The notes under the pieces: model-generated
The model's input: only the letters and a program-made list of their open reading frames with translations
The model's database searches: none
Told to the model about the DNA's origin: nothing
Shown here: in pieces, positions 18,502 through 27,028 of the stretch
Position numbering within the stretch: the first letter of the stretch is position 1
How the letters are laid out: every line of letters starts with the position of its first letter
From: Burkholderiaceae bacterium
GTDB taxonomy: Bacteria > Pseudomonadota > Gammaproteobacteria > Burkholderiales > Burkholderiaceae_A
Direction: 5' to 3'
Assembly: GCA_004214155.1 (NCBI GenBank)
Contig: SGYQ01000011.1
Span: 1 to 64,000 of the forward strand
Length of the DNA stretch: 64,000 nucleotides
Translations under genes and position numbers: made by a program

Positions 18502-19004
18502 AAAGAAATGACATTTTGATAAAGGTTTTGAGCTTAGCTTTTTTTGCAAGAAGGAACGGTTTAAAAATAAGGGTTGCTGAATCTTGTACTAGCGGTTTAT
18601 TAGCTAGTCTTTTAGGTTCGTTAGCAGGTAGTAGCGCATGGTTCGACTTCGGGATAGTTTGTTACTCTAATTTCTCAAAAAAAACTTTGCTCTCAGTAGA
18701 TTTAAATAGTGTCAAATTTCATGGTGCCGTTAGCAAAATAGTTGCTTCTCAAATGTTAGCCGGATTGGAGAGAATTCCACCTGAAAAGAAAAATAAGTTT
18801 TATTTATTTTCATCAATTACGGGTATTGCAGGCCCTACCGGAGGTGGTGAAAAAAAACCGAGAGGATTAGTGTGGTTTGGTTTTCAGTCATACGGGGAGA
18901 TAAGTTGTAAAAAATCTATTTTTTCTGGGAGCAGAATGCAAATCAGAAAATTGGCTGTTAGAACAGCGCTTGAGGGACTTATTTCAGAGGGTGCGAAAAA
19001 ATAA
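18498..19004 (+). CDS. pncC: Nicotinamide-nucleotide amidase (CinA C-terminal domain type)
   Basis: The 168-residue protein consists only of the CinA C-terminal domain. It carries RVAESCTSGLLASLLGSLAGSSAWFDFGIVCYSN and SITGIAGPTGGGEKKPRGLVWFG, which surround the amidase active site. It deamidates NMN to nicotinic acid mononucleotide in the pyridine nucleotide cycle. It lies directly in front of recA, as in most gammaproteobacteria. The recA promoter starts a few bases after its stop. Confidence 0.93.
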   Translation: MKRNDILIKVLSLAFFARRNGLKIRVAESCTSGLLASLLGSLAGSSAWFDFGIVCYSNFSKKTLLSVDLNSVKFHGAVSKIVASQMLAGLERIPPEKKNKFYLFSSITGIAGPTGGGEKKPRGLVWFGFQSYGEISCKKSIFSGSRMQIRKLAVRTALEGLISEGAKK

Positions 19005-19012
19005 GGGAATAA

Positions 19013-19040
19013 TTGAATAATTCTTAAAAGTTAGTATACT
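19013..19040 (+). promoter_or_regulatory. recA promoter (sigma-70 type)
   Basis: A -35 element TTGAAT (19013-19018) and a -10 element TATACT (19035-19040) are separated by 16 bases. The -10 element is overlapped by the LexA box. This lies in the 72-base gap between pncC and recA. Confidence 0.7.
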
Positions 19041-19056
19041 GAAGATATATACAGTA
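19037..19056 (+). promoter_or_regulatory. LexA binding site (SOS box) of recA
   Basis: The 20-base sequence TACTGAAGATATATACAGTA has the full CTG-N10-CAG LexA pattern of gamma- and betaproteobacteria, with matching TA outer flanks and an alternating AT core. It overlaps the -10 element, so LexA binding would block RNA polymerase. A GGAG ribosome site (19065-19068) and the recA ATG at 19077 follow. Confidence 0.92.
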
Positions 19057-19076
19057 TTTTTTATGGAGACTTTCGT

Positions 19077-20135
19077 ATGAAACAAGGCAAAAAACAACCC
19101 GCTTTATCTGAAAAGTTTAAGGCATTGGCGACAACGCTCGCTCAAATAGATAAGCAATTTGGAAAAGGTTCGGTAATGAGGTTAGGTGAAACAGAAGTTG
19201 TGGAGAATATACCAGCAGTGTCCACTGGATCTTTGAGTTTGGATGTAGCGTTAGGGGTTGGCGGTCTTCCAAGAGGCAGAGTAGTTGAAATTTTCGGTCC
19301 AGAATCATCTGGAAAAACAACGCTAACTCTCCAAGTCATTAGCGAGATGCAGAAAATAGGCGGAATTTGCGCTTTTGTAGATGCGGAGCATGCGTTAGAT
19401 ACACAGTACGCAAAAAAACTTGGCGTAGATCTAAATGAACTACTCGTATCGCAACCAGATACTGGTGAGCAAGCACTTGAAATTGTCGATGCGTTAGTAA
19501 AATCTGGATCGGTAGATCTTATCGTGGTGGATTCCGTGGCTGCTTTAACTCCTCGGGCAGAAATTGACGGTGACATGGGAGATTCATTACCAGGCTTGCA
19601 CGCCCGTCTGATGTCTCAGGCCCTTAGAAAATTAACCGGAACAATAAGTAGGACGAATACGTTAGTTGTTTTCATAAACCAGATTCGTATGAAAATAGGG
19701 GTTATGTTTGGTAGTCCTGAAACTACTACAGGGGGAAATGCCTTAAAATTTTATAGCTCCGTTAGAATGGATATTAGGAGGGTTGGTTCTTTGAAGAAGG
19801 GAGATGAGGTTGTTGGTTCGGAAACAAAAGTGAAGGTAGTAAAAAATAAAGTTGCTCCTCCATTTAAGCAAGCGTTTTTTGATATTCTTTATGGCGAAGG
19901 GATTTCCCGACACGGAGAGATAATTGATCTGGGGGTTGAAAAAGGAATAATCCAGAAGTCTGGATCGTGGTATAGCTACAATGATATTCGCATAGGACAA
20001 GGAAAAGAAAATGTTAGAGAATTCTTGAAAGAAAACAAAAAACTCGCAGTAGAAATAGAGAACAGGATACGTTTGAGCTATGGAATTTCAGAAATCGAAG
20101 TTATCAAAAAACTTGATGAGGAGTCAGTACAGTAA
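19077..20135 (+). CDS. recA: Recombinase RecA
   Basis: The 352-residue RecA has the Walker A loop GPESSGKTT at residues 74-82, the Walker B region [22 protein letters not shown], and the L2 loop [26 protein letters not shown]. It catalyses strand exchange and drives LexA self-cleavage. Length is normal. It has its own SOS-controlled promoter and is followed by recX 17 bases after its stop. Confidence 0.99.
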   Translation: MKQGKKQPALSEKFKALATTLAQIDKQFGKGSVMRLGETEVVENIPAVSTGSLSLDVALGVGGLPRGRVVEIFGPESSGKTTLTLQVISEMQKIGGICAFVDAEHALDTQYAKKLGVDLNELLVSQPDTGEQALEIVDALVKSGSVDLIVVDSVAALTPRAEIDGDMGDSLPGLHARLMSQALRKLTGTISRTNTLVVFINQIRMKIGVMFGSPETTTGGNALKFYSSVRMDIRRVGSLKKGDEVVGSETKVKVVKNKVAPPFKQAFFDILYGEGISRHGEIIDLGVEKGIIQKSGSWYSYNDIRIGQGKENVREFLKENKKLAVEIENRIRLSYGISEIEVIKKLDEESVQ

Positions 20136-20152
20136 GTTTTTGACTAATAAGC

Positions 20153-20614
20153 TTGATAAACAAGAAACAAATATATAAAAAAGCCTACTCACTTTTATCA
20201 AAAAGAGATTACAGTGTTGCGTTAATGAGAAAAAAACTTTTTGATTTTGCTCGTACCGATTCATACGATGACTTTTGTGAAACAATTATAGAAGGTATCA
20301 TTGATGACCTTAAAGAAAAGAACTGGCTATCAGATGAACGAGTAGTTTCTACATATTTAAATTCAAAGGGGAATTTGTACGGAGAGAAAAGGATTTGGTT
20401 TGAATTGAAAAAGATAGGTATTGAGAACCAGGTTATTGAAAAAATATTGCAAACTTTTGAGTTTTGTGATTATGAAAAGGCCGAAATACTTCTCGGTAAA
20501 AAATTTAAAGGACCCGCTACTTCGATGAAGGACAAGGTAAAGCGCAGAGATTATTTGATGAGAAGAGGCTTCGCATTCAGTATAAGTAATAAACTTGCGT
20601 TGCGGGATAACTAA
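20153..20614 (+). CDS. recX: Regulatory protein RecX
   Basis: The 153-residue protein fits RecX, which limits RecA filament growth. It has the three-helix repeats typical of the family: AYSLLSKRDYSVALMRKKL (first repeat), IIDDLKEKNWLSDERVVSTYL, and GEKRIWFELKKIGIENQVIEKIL. I use the TTG at 20153, because the next in-frame ATG (20225) would remove the first conserved helix. It follows recA by 17 bases and is probably read through from it, so it shares SOS control. Confidence 0.88.
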   Translation: MINKKQIYKKAYSLLSKRDYSVALMRKKLFDFARTDSYDDFCETIIEGIIDDLKEKNWLSDERVVSTYLNSKGNLYGEKRIWFELKKIGIENQVIEKILQTFEFCDYEKAEILLGKKFKGPATSMKDKVKRRDYLMRRGFAFSISNKLALRDN

Positions 20615-20625
20615 ATTGAGAACTA

Positions 20626-21786
20626 ATGAATATTCATGAGTATCAAGGCAAGCAGCTCTTAAAGCGTTATGACGTTAATGTTCCTATGGGGCTTGTGGTT
20701 TTTAGTGCTCAAGAGGGTATCGATCTCAGCGACGAGTTGCCGGAATTTCCATTAGTTTTAAAAGCTCAAATACATTCTGGCGGCCGTGGAAAGGCTGGAG
20801 GAATAAAGTTCGTGAAAAATCGAGCCGAATACGAGGAGAGATTGCGAGAGTTATTTCAAAAGCAGATATTTACGAGGCAGAGCAAAGGAACGGGCAAGAC
20901 TCCGAGCGCAGTTTTAATTGAGGAAATGTGTCAAAGTGTAAAAGATTTCTACTTTGGCATTATAGTAGATCGAAACTGTCAGAAAATATGTGTTGTTTTA
21001 TCGAGCCATGGTGGAGTAAATGTGGAGGAGAAAGATTACGAGAGTGAAATAAAGAAAGTTTTCGTAAACGTTGATGATGGTATTAATGAGTCTCAATTTA
21101 CTGAAACCTTTGACCAAATGGGGTTAGAACCTATATTGAAAAAGAAGTTTTATAATTTAATCCGCAACTTATACAACGCATTTTTTGAACTTGATGCAAC
21201 CTTAATTGAAATTAATCCCCTAGTGCAAATAGATGAAAGTAACTTAATCGCGTTGGATTCAAAATGGAATTTTGACCCCAATGGATTGAAGCGCCAGCCA
21301 GATATTCTCTCCATGAGGGATCCTAAAGAAGAGGAAGGTCTAGAGATTGAATCGGCAAAATACAATCTTTCTTACATAAAGTTGGACGGAAATATTGGAT
21401 GCATGGTAAATGGTGCTGGGCTGGCCATGGCAACGATGGATATTATTAAGTTAATGGGGGGTAGCCCAGCGAATTTTCTGGATGTTGGAGGAGGGGCTTC
21501 TGTAGAGAAAGTCTCTAAAGCATTTGAAATTCTGGTGAGTAACTTGACGGTAAAGGTCGTCTTAATAAATATATTTGGGGGAATAATGAGATGTGACTAT
21601 GTAGCACAAGGAGTTGTAAATGCATTACAAAACATTTCTAATAAAGTCCCAATTGTTGCGAGGATTAAAGGTTTTAAAGAAGAGGAAGCCAAAAGAATTA
21701 TTAAGGAATCTAGACTTGCAATGATGTTTGTTGACGATTTAGAAGAAGCAGTTAATATTGCTGTTAGACAGGCTAAGGAAACCTAA
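20626..21786 (+). CDS. sucC: Succinyl-CoA synthetase beta subunit
   Basis: The 386-residue protein is the ATP-grasp beta subunit of the TCA-cycle succinyl-CoA synthetase. Typical segments are MNIHEYQGKQLLKRYDV, LKAQIHSGGRGKAGGIKF, INPLVQIDESNLIALDSKWNFD and NIFGGIMRCDYVAQGVV. It is followed by sucD with no gap. The usual sucAB genes are not next to it; recA-recX precede it here. The segment from 20895 onward carries a small insertion (KQIFTRQSKGTGKTP) within the ATP-grasp region, which is within family variation. Confidence 0.97.
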   Translation: MNIHEYQGKQLLKRYDVNVPMGLVVFSAQEGIDLSDELPEFPLVLKAQIHSGGRGKAGGIKFVKNRAEYEERLRELFQKQIFTRQSKGTGKTPSAVLIEEMCQSVKDFYFGIIVDRNCQKICVVLSSHGGVNVEEKDYESEIKKVFVNVDDGINESQFTETFDQMGLEPILKKKFYNLIRNLYNAFFELDATLIEINPLVQIDESNLIALDSKWNFDPNGLKRQPDILSMRDPKEEEGLEIESAKYNLSYIKLDGNIGCMVNGAGLAMATMDIIKLMGGSPANFLDVGGGASVEKVSKAFEILVSNLTVKVVLINIFGGIMRCDYVAQGVVNALQNISNKVPIVARIKGFKEEEAKRIIKESRLAMMFVDDLEEAVNIAVRQAKET

Positions 21787-22668
21787 ATGGCAATTTTACT
21801 TGACAGTACTTCTAGAGTTTTAACCCAGGGCATTACCGGAAAGGTCGGAAGTTATCACACGCTTCGTTGCCTAAATTATGGAATGGGTAGGGATTGTTTC
21901 GTAGGAGGTGTCAATCCCAAGCGCGGTGGAGAAATTTATGAAGACATGAAGATATTTGCCACAGTCGCTGAAGCAAAGTCAGAAACAAATGCAAATATCT
22001 CAGTTCTCTACGTTCCTCCGTTGCAAGCAGCTGACGCAATAATAGAGGCAGCAAAAGCAAAAATTAAATTAGTAGTTTGTATAACTGAAGGTATCCCTAT
22101 CAATGATATGTTACGAGTTAGAAGCTTTATTTGTGAACAGGAACCGGATGTGCTTCTTTTGGGTCCAAACTGTCCTGGCTTAATTACACCCGGTATTTTG
22201 AAGGTTGGAATAATGCCAGAAGCAATTCATACACCAGGCCGAATAGGTATAGTGTCAAGGTCAGGAACGCTGACATACGAAGCTGTTGCTCAAGTAACAG
22301 AGATTGGTATGGGCCAATCTACAGCGGTTGGAATTGGTGGTGATCCAATAAATGGTCTTAAGCATATTGATATTCTGAAAATGTTTAATGAGGATGAGCG
22401 TACTGAAGCCGTTATTATGATTGGGGAGATTGGAGGGGATGATGAGGTTGTTGCGGCTGAATGGGCGAAAGAAAATATGAGAAAACCCATTATCGGATTT
22501 ATTGCAGGAATGTCTGCGCCAGAAGGAAAAAGAATGGGCCATGCAGGTGCTCTTATAAATAAGAATAGTGAAAAAGCTGATGCAAAGCTGGAAGCAATGG
22601 AATCTGCTGGCATTATTGTAACGAAGAATCCAGCCCGGTTAGGAATCACTTTAAAACAATCCTTATAG
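21787..22668 (+). CDS. sucD: Succinyl-CoA synthetase alpha subunit
   Basis: The 293-residue alpha subunit binds CoA and carries the phosphohistidine. The N-terminus shows TQGITGKVGSYHT, the CoA site NCPGLITPG and GRIGIVSRSGTLTYEAV, and the phosphorylated His is in GHAGALINKNS. Its ATG directly follows the sucC stop, so the two are translationally coupled. A small open frame with a strong ribosome site follows 13 bases later. Confidence 0.97.
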   Translation: MAILLDSTSRVLTQGITGKVGSYHTLRCLNYGMGRDCFVGGVNPKRGGEIYEDMKIFATVAEAKSETNANISVLYVPPLQAADAIIEAAKAKIKLVVCITEGIPINDMLRVRSFICEQEPDVLLLGPNCPGLITPGILKVGIMPEAIHTPGRIGIVSRSGTLTYEAVAQVTEIGMGQSTAVGIGGDPINGLKHIDILKMFNEDERTEAVIMIGEIGGDDEVVAAEWAKENMRKPIIGFIAGMSAPEGKRMGHAGALINKNSEKADAKLEAMESAGIIVTKNPARLGITLKQSL

Positions 22669-22681
22669 AAAGGAGGGTTTG

Positions 22682-22750
22682 ATGTTTTTAAAGATAATGT
22701 TTTTAGTTACAGTTATCGCGTTTTCAATCGGTCTTTACCTGCGTTACTGA
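22682..22750 (+). CDS. Possible 22-residue single-span membrane peptide
   Basis: An ATG at 22682 follows AAAGGAGG (22669-22676) with 5 bases between, the strongest ribosome site in this neighbourhood. The peptide is almost entirely hydrophobic with a basic residue at each end (MFLKIMF...YLRY), as expected for one membrane span. It ends at TGA 22748-22750, nine bases before the convergent panC stop. I know no family for it. The ribosome site and hydrophobicity are seen; translation is an inference. Confidence 0.5.
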   Translation: MFLKIMFLVTVIAFSIGLYLRY

Positions 22751-22758
22751 ATATTCGA

Positions 22759-23619
22759 TTAAACAATTTCGATATTATCTATTAGCCTAGTTCCCCCCAA
22801 CCTAGCTGCAGCTAACACAATTAGCTGTCTCCATTCTGTTTTTGGGCAGATTGGTTCACGGAAAAGGTCCTTATTGATTACCTTTATATATTCACACTCC
22901 CATCCCTCATTATTAAGTTTATCTTTGCCAGTATCTTCAAGTTGGCTTAAAAATTTTAAATTAAAGTGCTCTAGTTCATTGTTTTTTAAAATTTTCTCTT
23001 TTATGTTGACTAACGTTCTGTACATTTGGTTAGCCTTTGCTCTCTCAGACGAGCTCAAATGTGAGTTCCTGGAGGATAGTGCTAATCCATCAAAATCTCG
23101 AATTGTTTCGCCTAACAAAATGGTACATTGAGTAGAGAATTGTATACACAGTTTTTTAATCATAAACGCTTGTTGAAAATCCTTCTTCCCGAAAACAGCA
23201 ATATCTGGTTTTATAAGAAAAAAGAACTTCATGACAACCGTAGCTACCCTAGAAAAAAAAGGACCTCTAAATTGCCCTTCTAGGCATTTTGAAATATATT
23301 CTGGAACCTCAATAAAGTATTCCTGTTCGCATGGATACATGAGTTCCCCTGTAGGTAGAAAAACAATATCGGTTTTGTTCATTTCCAGTTTTTTTAAATC
23401 ATCATCGATCGTTCTTGGGTAGTTTAAAAAATCAGCTCTCTCATTAAACTGTAGTTTATTGACAAAGACGGTACAAACTACAGTATCAACATACTTTTTC
23501 GCTTGCCGAACAAGGGAAAGATGTCCTTCGTGAATATTTCCCATAGTGGGAACGAGAGCAACCCTTCTCCGCTTCTCTAGTTCACTTTTTAAGACATCGA
23601 TATTATCGATTACTTTCAT
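22759..23619 (-). CDS. panC: Pantothenate synthetase
   Basis: The 286-residue enzyme joins pantoate and beta-alanine with ATP. It has the nucleotidyl-transferase motif PTMGNIHEGHLSLVRQAKK at residues 24-42 and FFLIKPDIAVFGKKDFQQAFMIKKL, FDGLALSSRNSHLS further on. panB, usually its immediate partner, is missing here. panC is the last gene of the leftward run, two bases after the deoxynucleoside kinase gene. Confidence 0.95.
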   Translation of the reverse strand: MKVIDNIDVLKSELEKRRRVALVPTMGNIHEGHLSLVRQAKKYVDTVVCTVFVNKLQFNERADFLNYPRTIDDDLKKLEMNKTDIVFLPTGELMYPCEQEYFIEVPEYISKCLEGQFRGPFFSRVATVVMKFFFLIKPDIAVFGKKDFQQAFMIKKLCIQFSTQCTILLGETIRDFDGLALSSRNSHLSSSERAKANQMYRTLVNIKEKILKNNELEHFNLKFLSQLEDTGKDKLNNEGWECEYIKVINKDLFREPICPKTEWRQLIVLAAARLGGTRLIDNIEIV

Positions 23620-23621
23620 AG

Positions 23622-24272
23622 TTATATTGCATTAAAAAACGCTCTCCTTCCTTTAAACATCTTCAATTGGTTCATGAGTAAATCAAAATCCTCCGATTTA
23701 TGGATTGGATCTAAATGCGTAGTGTTTACGATTAAAACCGGTGATTCCTCATACGTGTAAAAAAATTTATTATACGCATTACTGAGGTTAACAATGTATT
23801 CAATGGAAATATCGCGTTCCATCAAAATTCCTCTTTTTTTTATCCTATCTAATAGCGTCCCCGGATCAGCTTGCAAATATATTACAAGATCCGGATTACA
23901 CACTTGGCTAGATTGATTTTCATAAATTTTTCTATAAAGGCTCATTTCCAATTCATTCAATGTTATTCCGGCAAAGATGGTATCCTTCTCCAACATAAAG
24001 TCTGAAATTAAATTCGTCTCAAATAAGTCGGTTTGGCTTAATTCTATCAATTGATCTAATCTTTGAAACAAAAAGAATAGTTGAGTAGGTAGCGCATATT
24101 TCTCGTTATCAGCGTAAAACTTTCTCAAAAAAGGGTTTTCTTCGGCATTTTCTAGAACCGTTCTAAGTTGATATTTATCCGCTATCTTCTTTGTGAGAGA
24201 CGTTTTCCCAACCCCAATAGGGCCTTCTACGACTATATTTTTATATTTCCTTATCCAGGTATCAAGATTCAT
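23622..24272 (-). CDS. Deoxynucleoside kinase (dCK/dGK family)
   Basis: The 216-residue protein has the P-loop VVEGPIGVGKTSLTKKIA at residues 14-31, the DRS-like region (RDISIEYIVNLSNAYNKFF) and ERDI lid residues of the Drosophila-type deoxynucleoside kinase / deoxyadenosine-guanosine kinase family. It would salvage deoxynucleosides to their monophosphates. In relatives a similar kinase sits between folK and panB; here both of those are missing and only the kinase remains between pcnB and panC. Substrate preference cannot be read from sequence. Confidence 0.85.
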   Translation of the reverse strand: MNLDTWIRKYKNIVVEGPIGVGKTSLTKKIADKYQLRTVLENAEENPFLRKFYADNEKYALPTQLFFLFQRLDQLIELSQTDLFETNLISDFMLEKDTIFAGITLNELEMSLYRKIYENQSSQVCNPDLVIYLQADPGTLLDRIKKRGILMERDISIEYIVNLSNAYNKFFYTYEESPVLIVNTTHLDPIHKSEDFDLLMNQLKMFKGRRAFFNAI

Positions 24273-24284
24273 AGTTTCTCTATT

Positions 24285-25616
24285 TTAAGTGGAGGATAGC
24301 TTCCTTTTCTTACGTTTTTTGGACGACCTTCGTTGCCCCGTTTTTCCTCTCATAATATTCACCATTTGTATTTTTTCACCATCTGGACATTTATGGAATT
24401 TATCCCACCAAACGACAGTCTCAATTTTAACCTCATTTAATTTCACCCTTAGTTCCAGAAGTTTTAAAGCACTGCGAAATCTTGCGTGGCGAATCAGGGA
24501 AAAGGGGGATTTCCCCAGAAATTTACTAAATCGCGTCTGCAGAAGACAGAGTTCTCTAACACCAGCAATATGTTTTCGTTGAAAGTAAAAGTTTTGATTT
24601 ATATCTTGTAATATTTCGCTGGTTGCCCTTTGCATACCTATATAGTCTGAAACACCCTGCTCAACGTAGCTCATTTTAAGCCGACTTATTTTTTCCCAAA
24701 ACAAAACAGCGAAAATAAAGCTCATCGATATACTCTCATTATTACCAACTGTAACATCAAGGTTTTTTAATGCAGAATAGATAAAGCCATCTTTTTTAAG
24801 ATTCGCAGACCCCTTTTTTTTTTCTGAGGAAAACAAACCAAGATTCGGAAAGATATGTTTATCCAAACCTAATTCCAAAATGTAATTAAATCCTTGCAGA
24901 GATTTCCCACTAACAAACAATTTCAGTAGGTCGTCAGAAAGCCTAGCTTTCGGTAAATTTTCTAATAAAATACCGGTCCCTCGCATTACATTTTTCAATT
25001 GACGAGGTATGGTTAAATTAAGTTTTGCTGCAATTCGGATAATTCTAACTATTCTTAAAGGATCCTCAATAAGTCTCTCTTTTATCTTACCAATCACAAC
25101 TATCTGTTTCTTTTTTAAATCAGAAATACCATCGTGGTAGTCCAAAATTCTCTCGGAGATAGGATCGTAGTAGAGGGAATTTATGGTTAAATCACGCCTT
25201 TTTACATCATCTTCAATACTCCCAAAAACATTATCTCTCAAGATGCGTCCATAAGAATCAAAAGAGTTTGATACATTGGGTTTCCTGAAGGTCGAAACTT
25301 CAATAGTGTCATTTCCGACGTAAACATGTACTATTCGAAATCGTCGCCCGATAATTCTTGATCGTCTAAAGAGACTTTTAATTTGGTGCGGACTAGCATT
25401 TGTGACAATATCAAAATCTTTTGGCTTGACATTCAATAAAAGGTCTCTAACGGCCCCTCCCACGATAAATGCATCCCAACCAGAACTTTTTAGTTTTCTT
25501 ATTATTGCTAGCGCTGGATAGGAAATCAAATCCTTTTGTAAATCTAAAGTTGAGCTTTCAATATATGAAAACTGCTTTTTTGAAAAGATTCCAAACAACT
25601 TCTCAAGCATTATCAA
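24285..25616 (-). CDS. pcnB: Poly(A) polymerase I
   Basis: The 443-residue protein has the nucleotidyltransferase core FIVGGAVRDLLLNVKPKDFDIVTNASP (residues about 50-77) with the catalytic Asp pair, then RRDLTINSLYYDP and IRIIRIAAKLN. The C-terminus is strongly basic (GQRRSSKKRKKRKLSS), as in PcnB and unlike CCA-adding enzymes. It adds 3' poly(A) tails that promote RNA decay. The start overlaps the end of the upstream HAD gene by 14 bases. Confidence 0.94.
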   Translation of the reverse strand: MIMLEKLFGIFSKKQFSYIESSTLDLQKDLISYPALAIIRKLKSSGWDAFIVGGAVRDLLLNVKPKDFDIVTNASPHQIKSLFRRSRIIGRRFRIVHVYVGNDTIEVSTFRKPNVSNSFDSYGRILRDNVFGSIEDDVKRRDLTINSLYYDPISERILDYHDGISDLKKKQIVVIGKIKERLIEDPLRIVRIIRIAAKLNLTIPRQLKNVMRGTGILLENLPKARLSDDLLKLFVSGKSLQGFNYILELGLDKHIFPNLGLFSSEKKKGSANLKKDGFIYSALKNLDVTVGNNESISMSFIFAVLFWEKISRLKMSYVEQGVSDYIGMQRATSEILQDINQNFYFQRKHIAGVRELCLLQTRFSKFLGKSPFSLIRHARFRSALKLLELRVKLNEVKIETVVWWDKFHKCPDGEKIQMVNIMRGKTGQRRSSKKRKKRKLSST

Positions 25617-26283
25617 AAATATTAATTATTGGCCACCCACGTTTTTCCGCATGCTCATGCAAAACATCATCCGGGTTTGTGGCAATTGGGTCTGTAACGG
25701 ATTCTAGAAGGGGAATATCGTTAACAGAGTCAGAATAAAAAAAAGTCTTTTCAAAATCATGAAAGTTAAAGCGAATGCTATCGAGCCATTCCTTTACTCT
25801 TATTATTTTACCCTCTTGAAAACTTGCAACCCCATACGATCGACCCGTATATTCTCCTTCGCTATCTACCTCGACTAAAGTCGCAATTAGTTTATGAAAT
25901 CCAAATATTTCCGCTATAGGATGGGTAATAAACTCATTGGTTGCTGTAACTAACGCACAAAGATGACCCGCATCTAAATGAGAATTTACCAATTTTGTTG
26001 CTTCTTTAGAAATGATTGGTTTAATCTTTTCACGAACAAATTCTTCTCTCAAAGAAAGTAGGGAGCTTTTTTCAATCACTTTCAACGGTTTTAATTGGTA
26101 ATCCAGAAATTCATTTAAATTGAGCGTACCGTTTTTATACTGGGCAAAAAATCTATCGCTTAGCCGTGTATTAACCTCTTCAATTTTCTTTTTTGCGACG
26201 AGAAAATTCGTCCACAAAAGATCGCTATCCCCGGGAATCAATGTATGATCTAAATCAAAAAGAGCAAGATTAGTATATTTCAT
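25603..26283 (-). CDS. HAD-superfamily IB phosphatase (SerB-like)
   Basis: The 226-residue protein has the HAD motif I FDLDHTLIPGDSD with nucleophile D10 and acid D12. Motif II is seen as CALVTATNEFIT, and motif III/IV as FFYSDSVNDIPLLESVTDPIATNPDDVL. This pattern belongs to the IB family of HAD phosphatases close to phosphoserine phosphatase. The substrate is unknown. It lies between hda and pcnB, overlapping each by 14 bases, which is a usual place for such a gene in gammaproteobacteria. Confidence 0.9.
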   Translation of the reverse strand: MKYTNLALFDLDHTLIPGDSDLLWTNFLVAKKKIEEVNTRLSDRFFAQYKNGTLNLNEFLDYQLKPLKVIEKSSLLSLREEFVREKIKPIISKEATKLVNSHLDAGHLCALVTATNEFITHPIAEIFGFHKLIATLVEVDSEGEYTGRSYGVASFQEGKIIRVKEWLDSIRFNFHDFEKTFFYSDSVNDIPLLESVTDPIATNPDDVLHEHAEKRGWPIINIFDNA

Positions 26284-26998
26284 CTTCTTCTAAAAAATGC
26301 TTTATTGACCTTAAATTGATAGTTTTTTTTTGTTTTACAGCAACTTCATTTAGTCTATCTAACACTAACCGTAATGTTCCAAGTTCACGTGGAAGATGAG
26401 TAAGCATGTAGTCTATAAGACTATCATAGGCGGAACTGGATGAGCATTTAATCCATCCTAGATTATGAATATGAACCCTGAGGGCATTTTTCTTCTCTTC
26501 ATCTGGTAATTCGGCCAGATGATATACCAATCCTTGCTTTAATCTGCTGATAAAATCTTCTCTAAAATTAAAAGTCTTAAGAATACTTAAATCTACCTTA
26601 CTTGCAAAAACAAACCTATTATTCGTAATGTGTTGATTGATGAGCTCTTCAAACAACCTACTTTTGGTTCTTTCATCGGCATTTTCTATATTATCAACAT
26701 ACAAAAACCAATTATTTTTTTTTGGGACGAATTGGCTTTTTACTTGACTATCAATATAAATAGAGCCCCTCTCTTTTTCCATTTGCCATGATCGAAGCCA
26801 AAATGTTTTTCCTGATCCTTTCTCTCCCCAAAGATAGAAGGTCTTGAATGATTGTCTTTCTAGCATGCTGAATCTTTTCAGAGCATTTAATGTATTTTCA
26901 TTGGTTATCGTTATACCCTGTTTTAATGAAAACTTTTTAGAAGATTCCAAGTTTAGGGTAAATTGTAGAAATTTATCTTTTGACTTAAATAACTGCAT
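26270..26998 (-). CDS. hda: DnaA regulatory inactivator Hda
   Basis: The 242-residue protein is a short DnaA-like AAA+ ATPase, without the DnaA helix-turn-helix domain. It shows LWGEKGSGKTFWLRSW as the P-loop (about residues 57-72), WFLYVDNIEN as Walker B, and a sensor region around LKQGLVYHLAELPDEEK. The divergent pairing with purM is typical of gammaproteobacteria and supports Hda. Hda together with the sliding clamp triggers DnaA-ATP hydrolysis. A clamp-binding QL-type motif is visible at the N-terminus (MQLFKSKD, F/L pattern less clear). Confidence 0.85.
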   Translation of the reverse strand: MQLFKSKDKFLQFTLNLESSKKFSLKQGITITNENTLNALKRFSMLERQSFKTFYLWGEKGSGKTFWLRSWQMEKERGSIYIDSQVKSQFVPKKNNWFLYVDNIENADERTKSRLFEELINQHITNNRFVFASKVDLSILKTFNFREDFISRLKQGLVYHLAELPDEEKKNALRVHIHNLGWIKCSSSSAYDSLIDYMLTHLPRELGTLRLVLDRLNEVAVKQKKTINLRSIKHFLEEDEIY

Positions 26999-27028
26999 AT
27001 CAGTTAAACTATACCAAGTAAAAATTAA

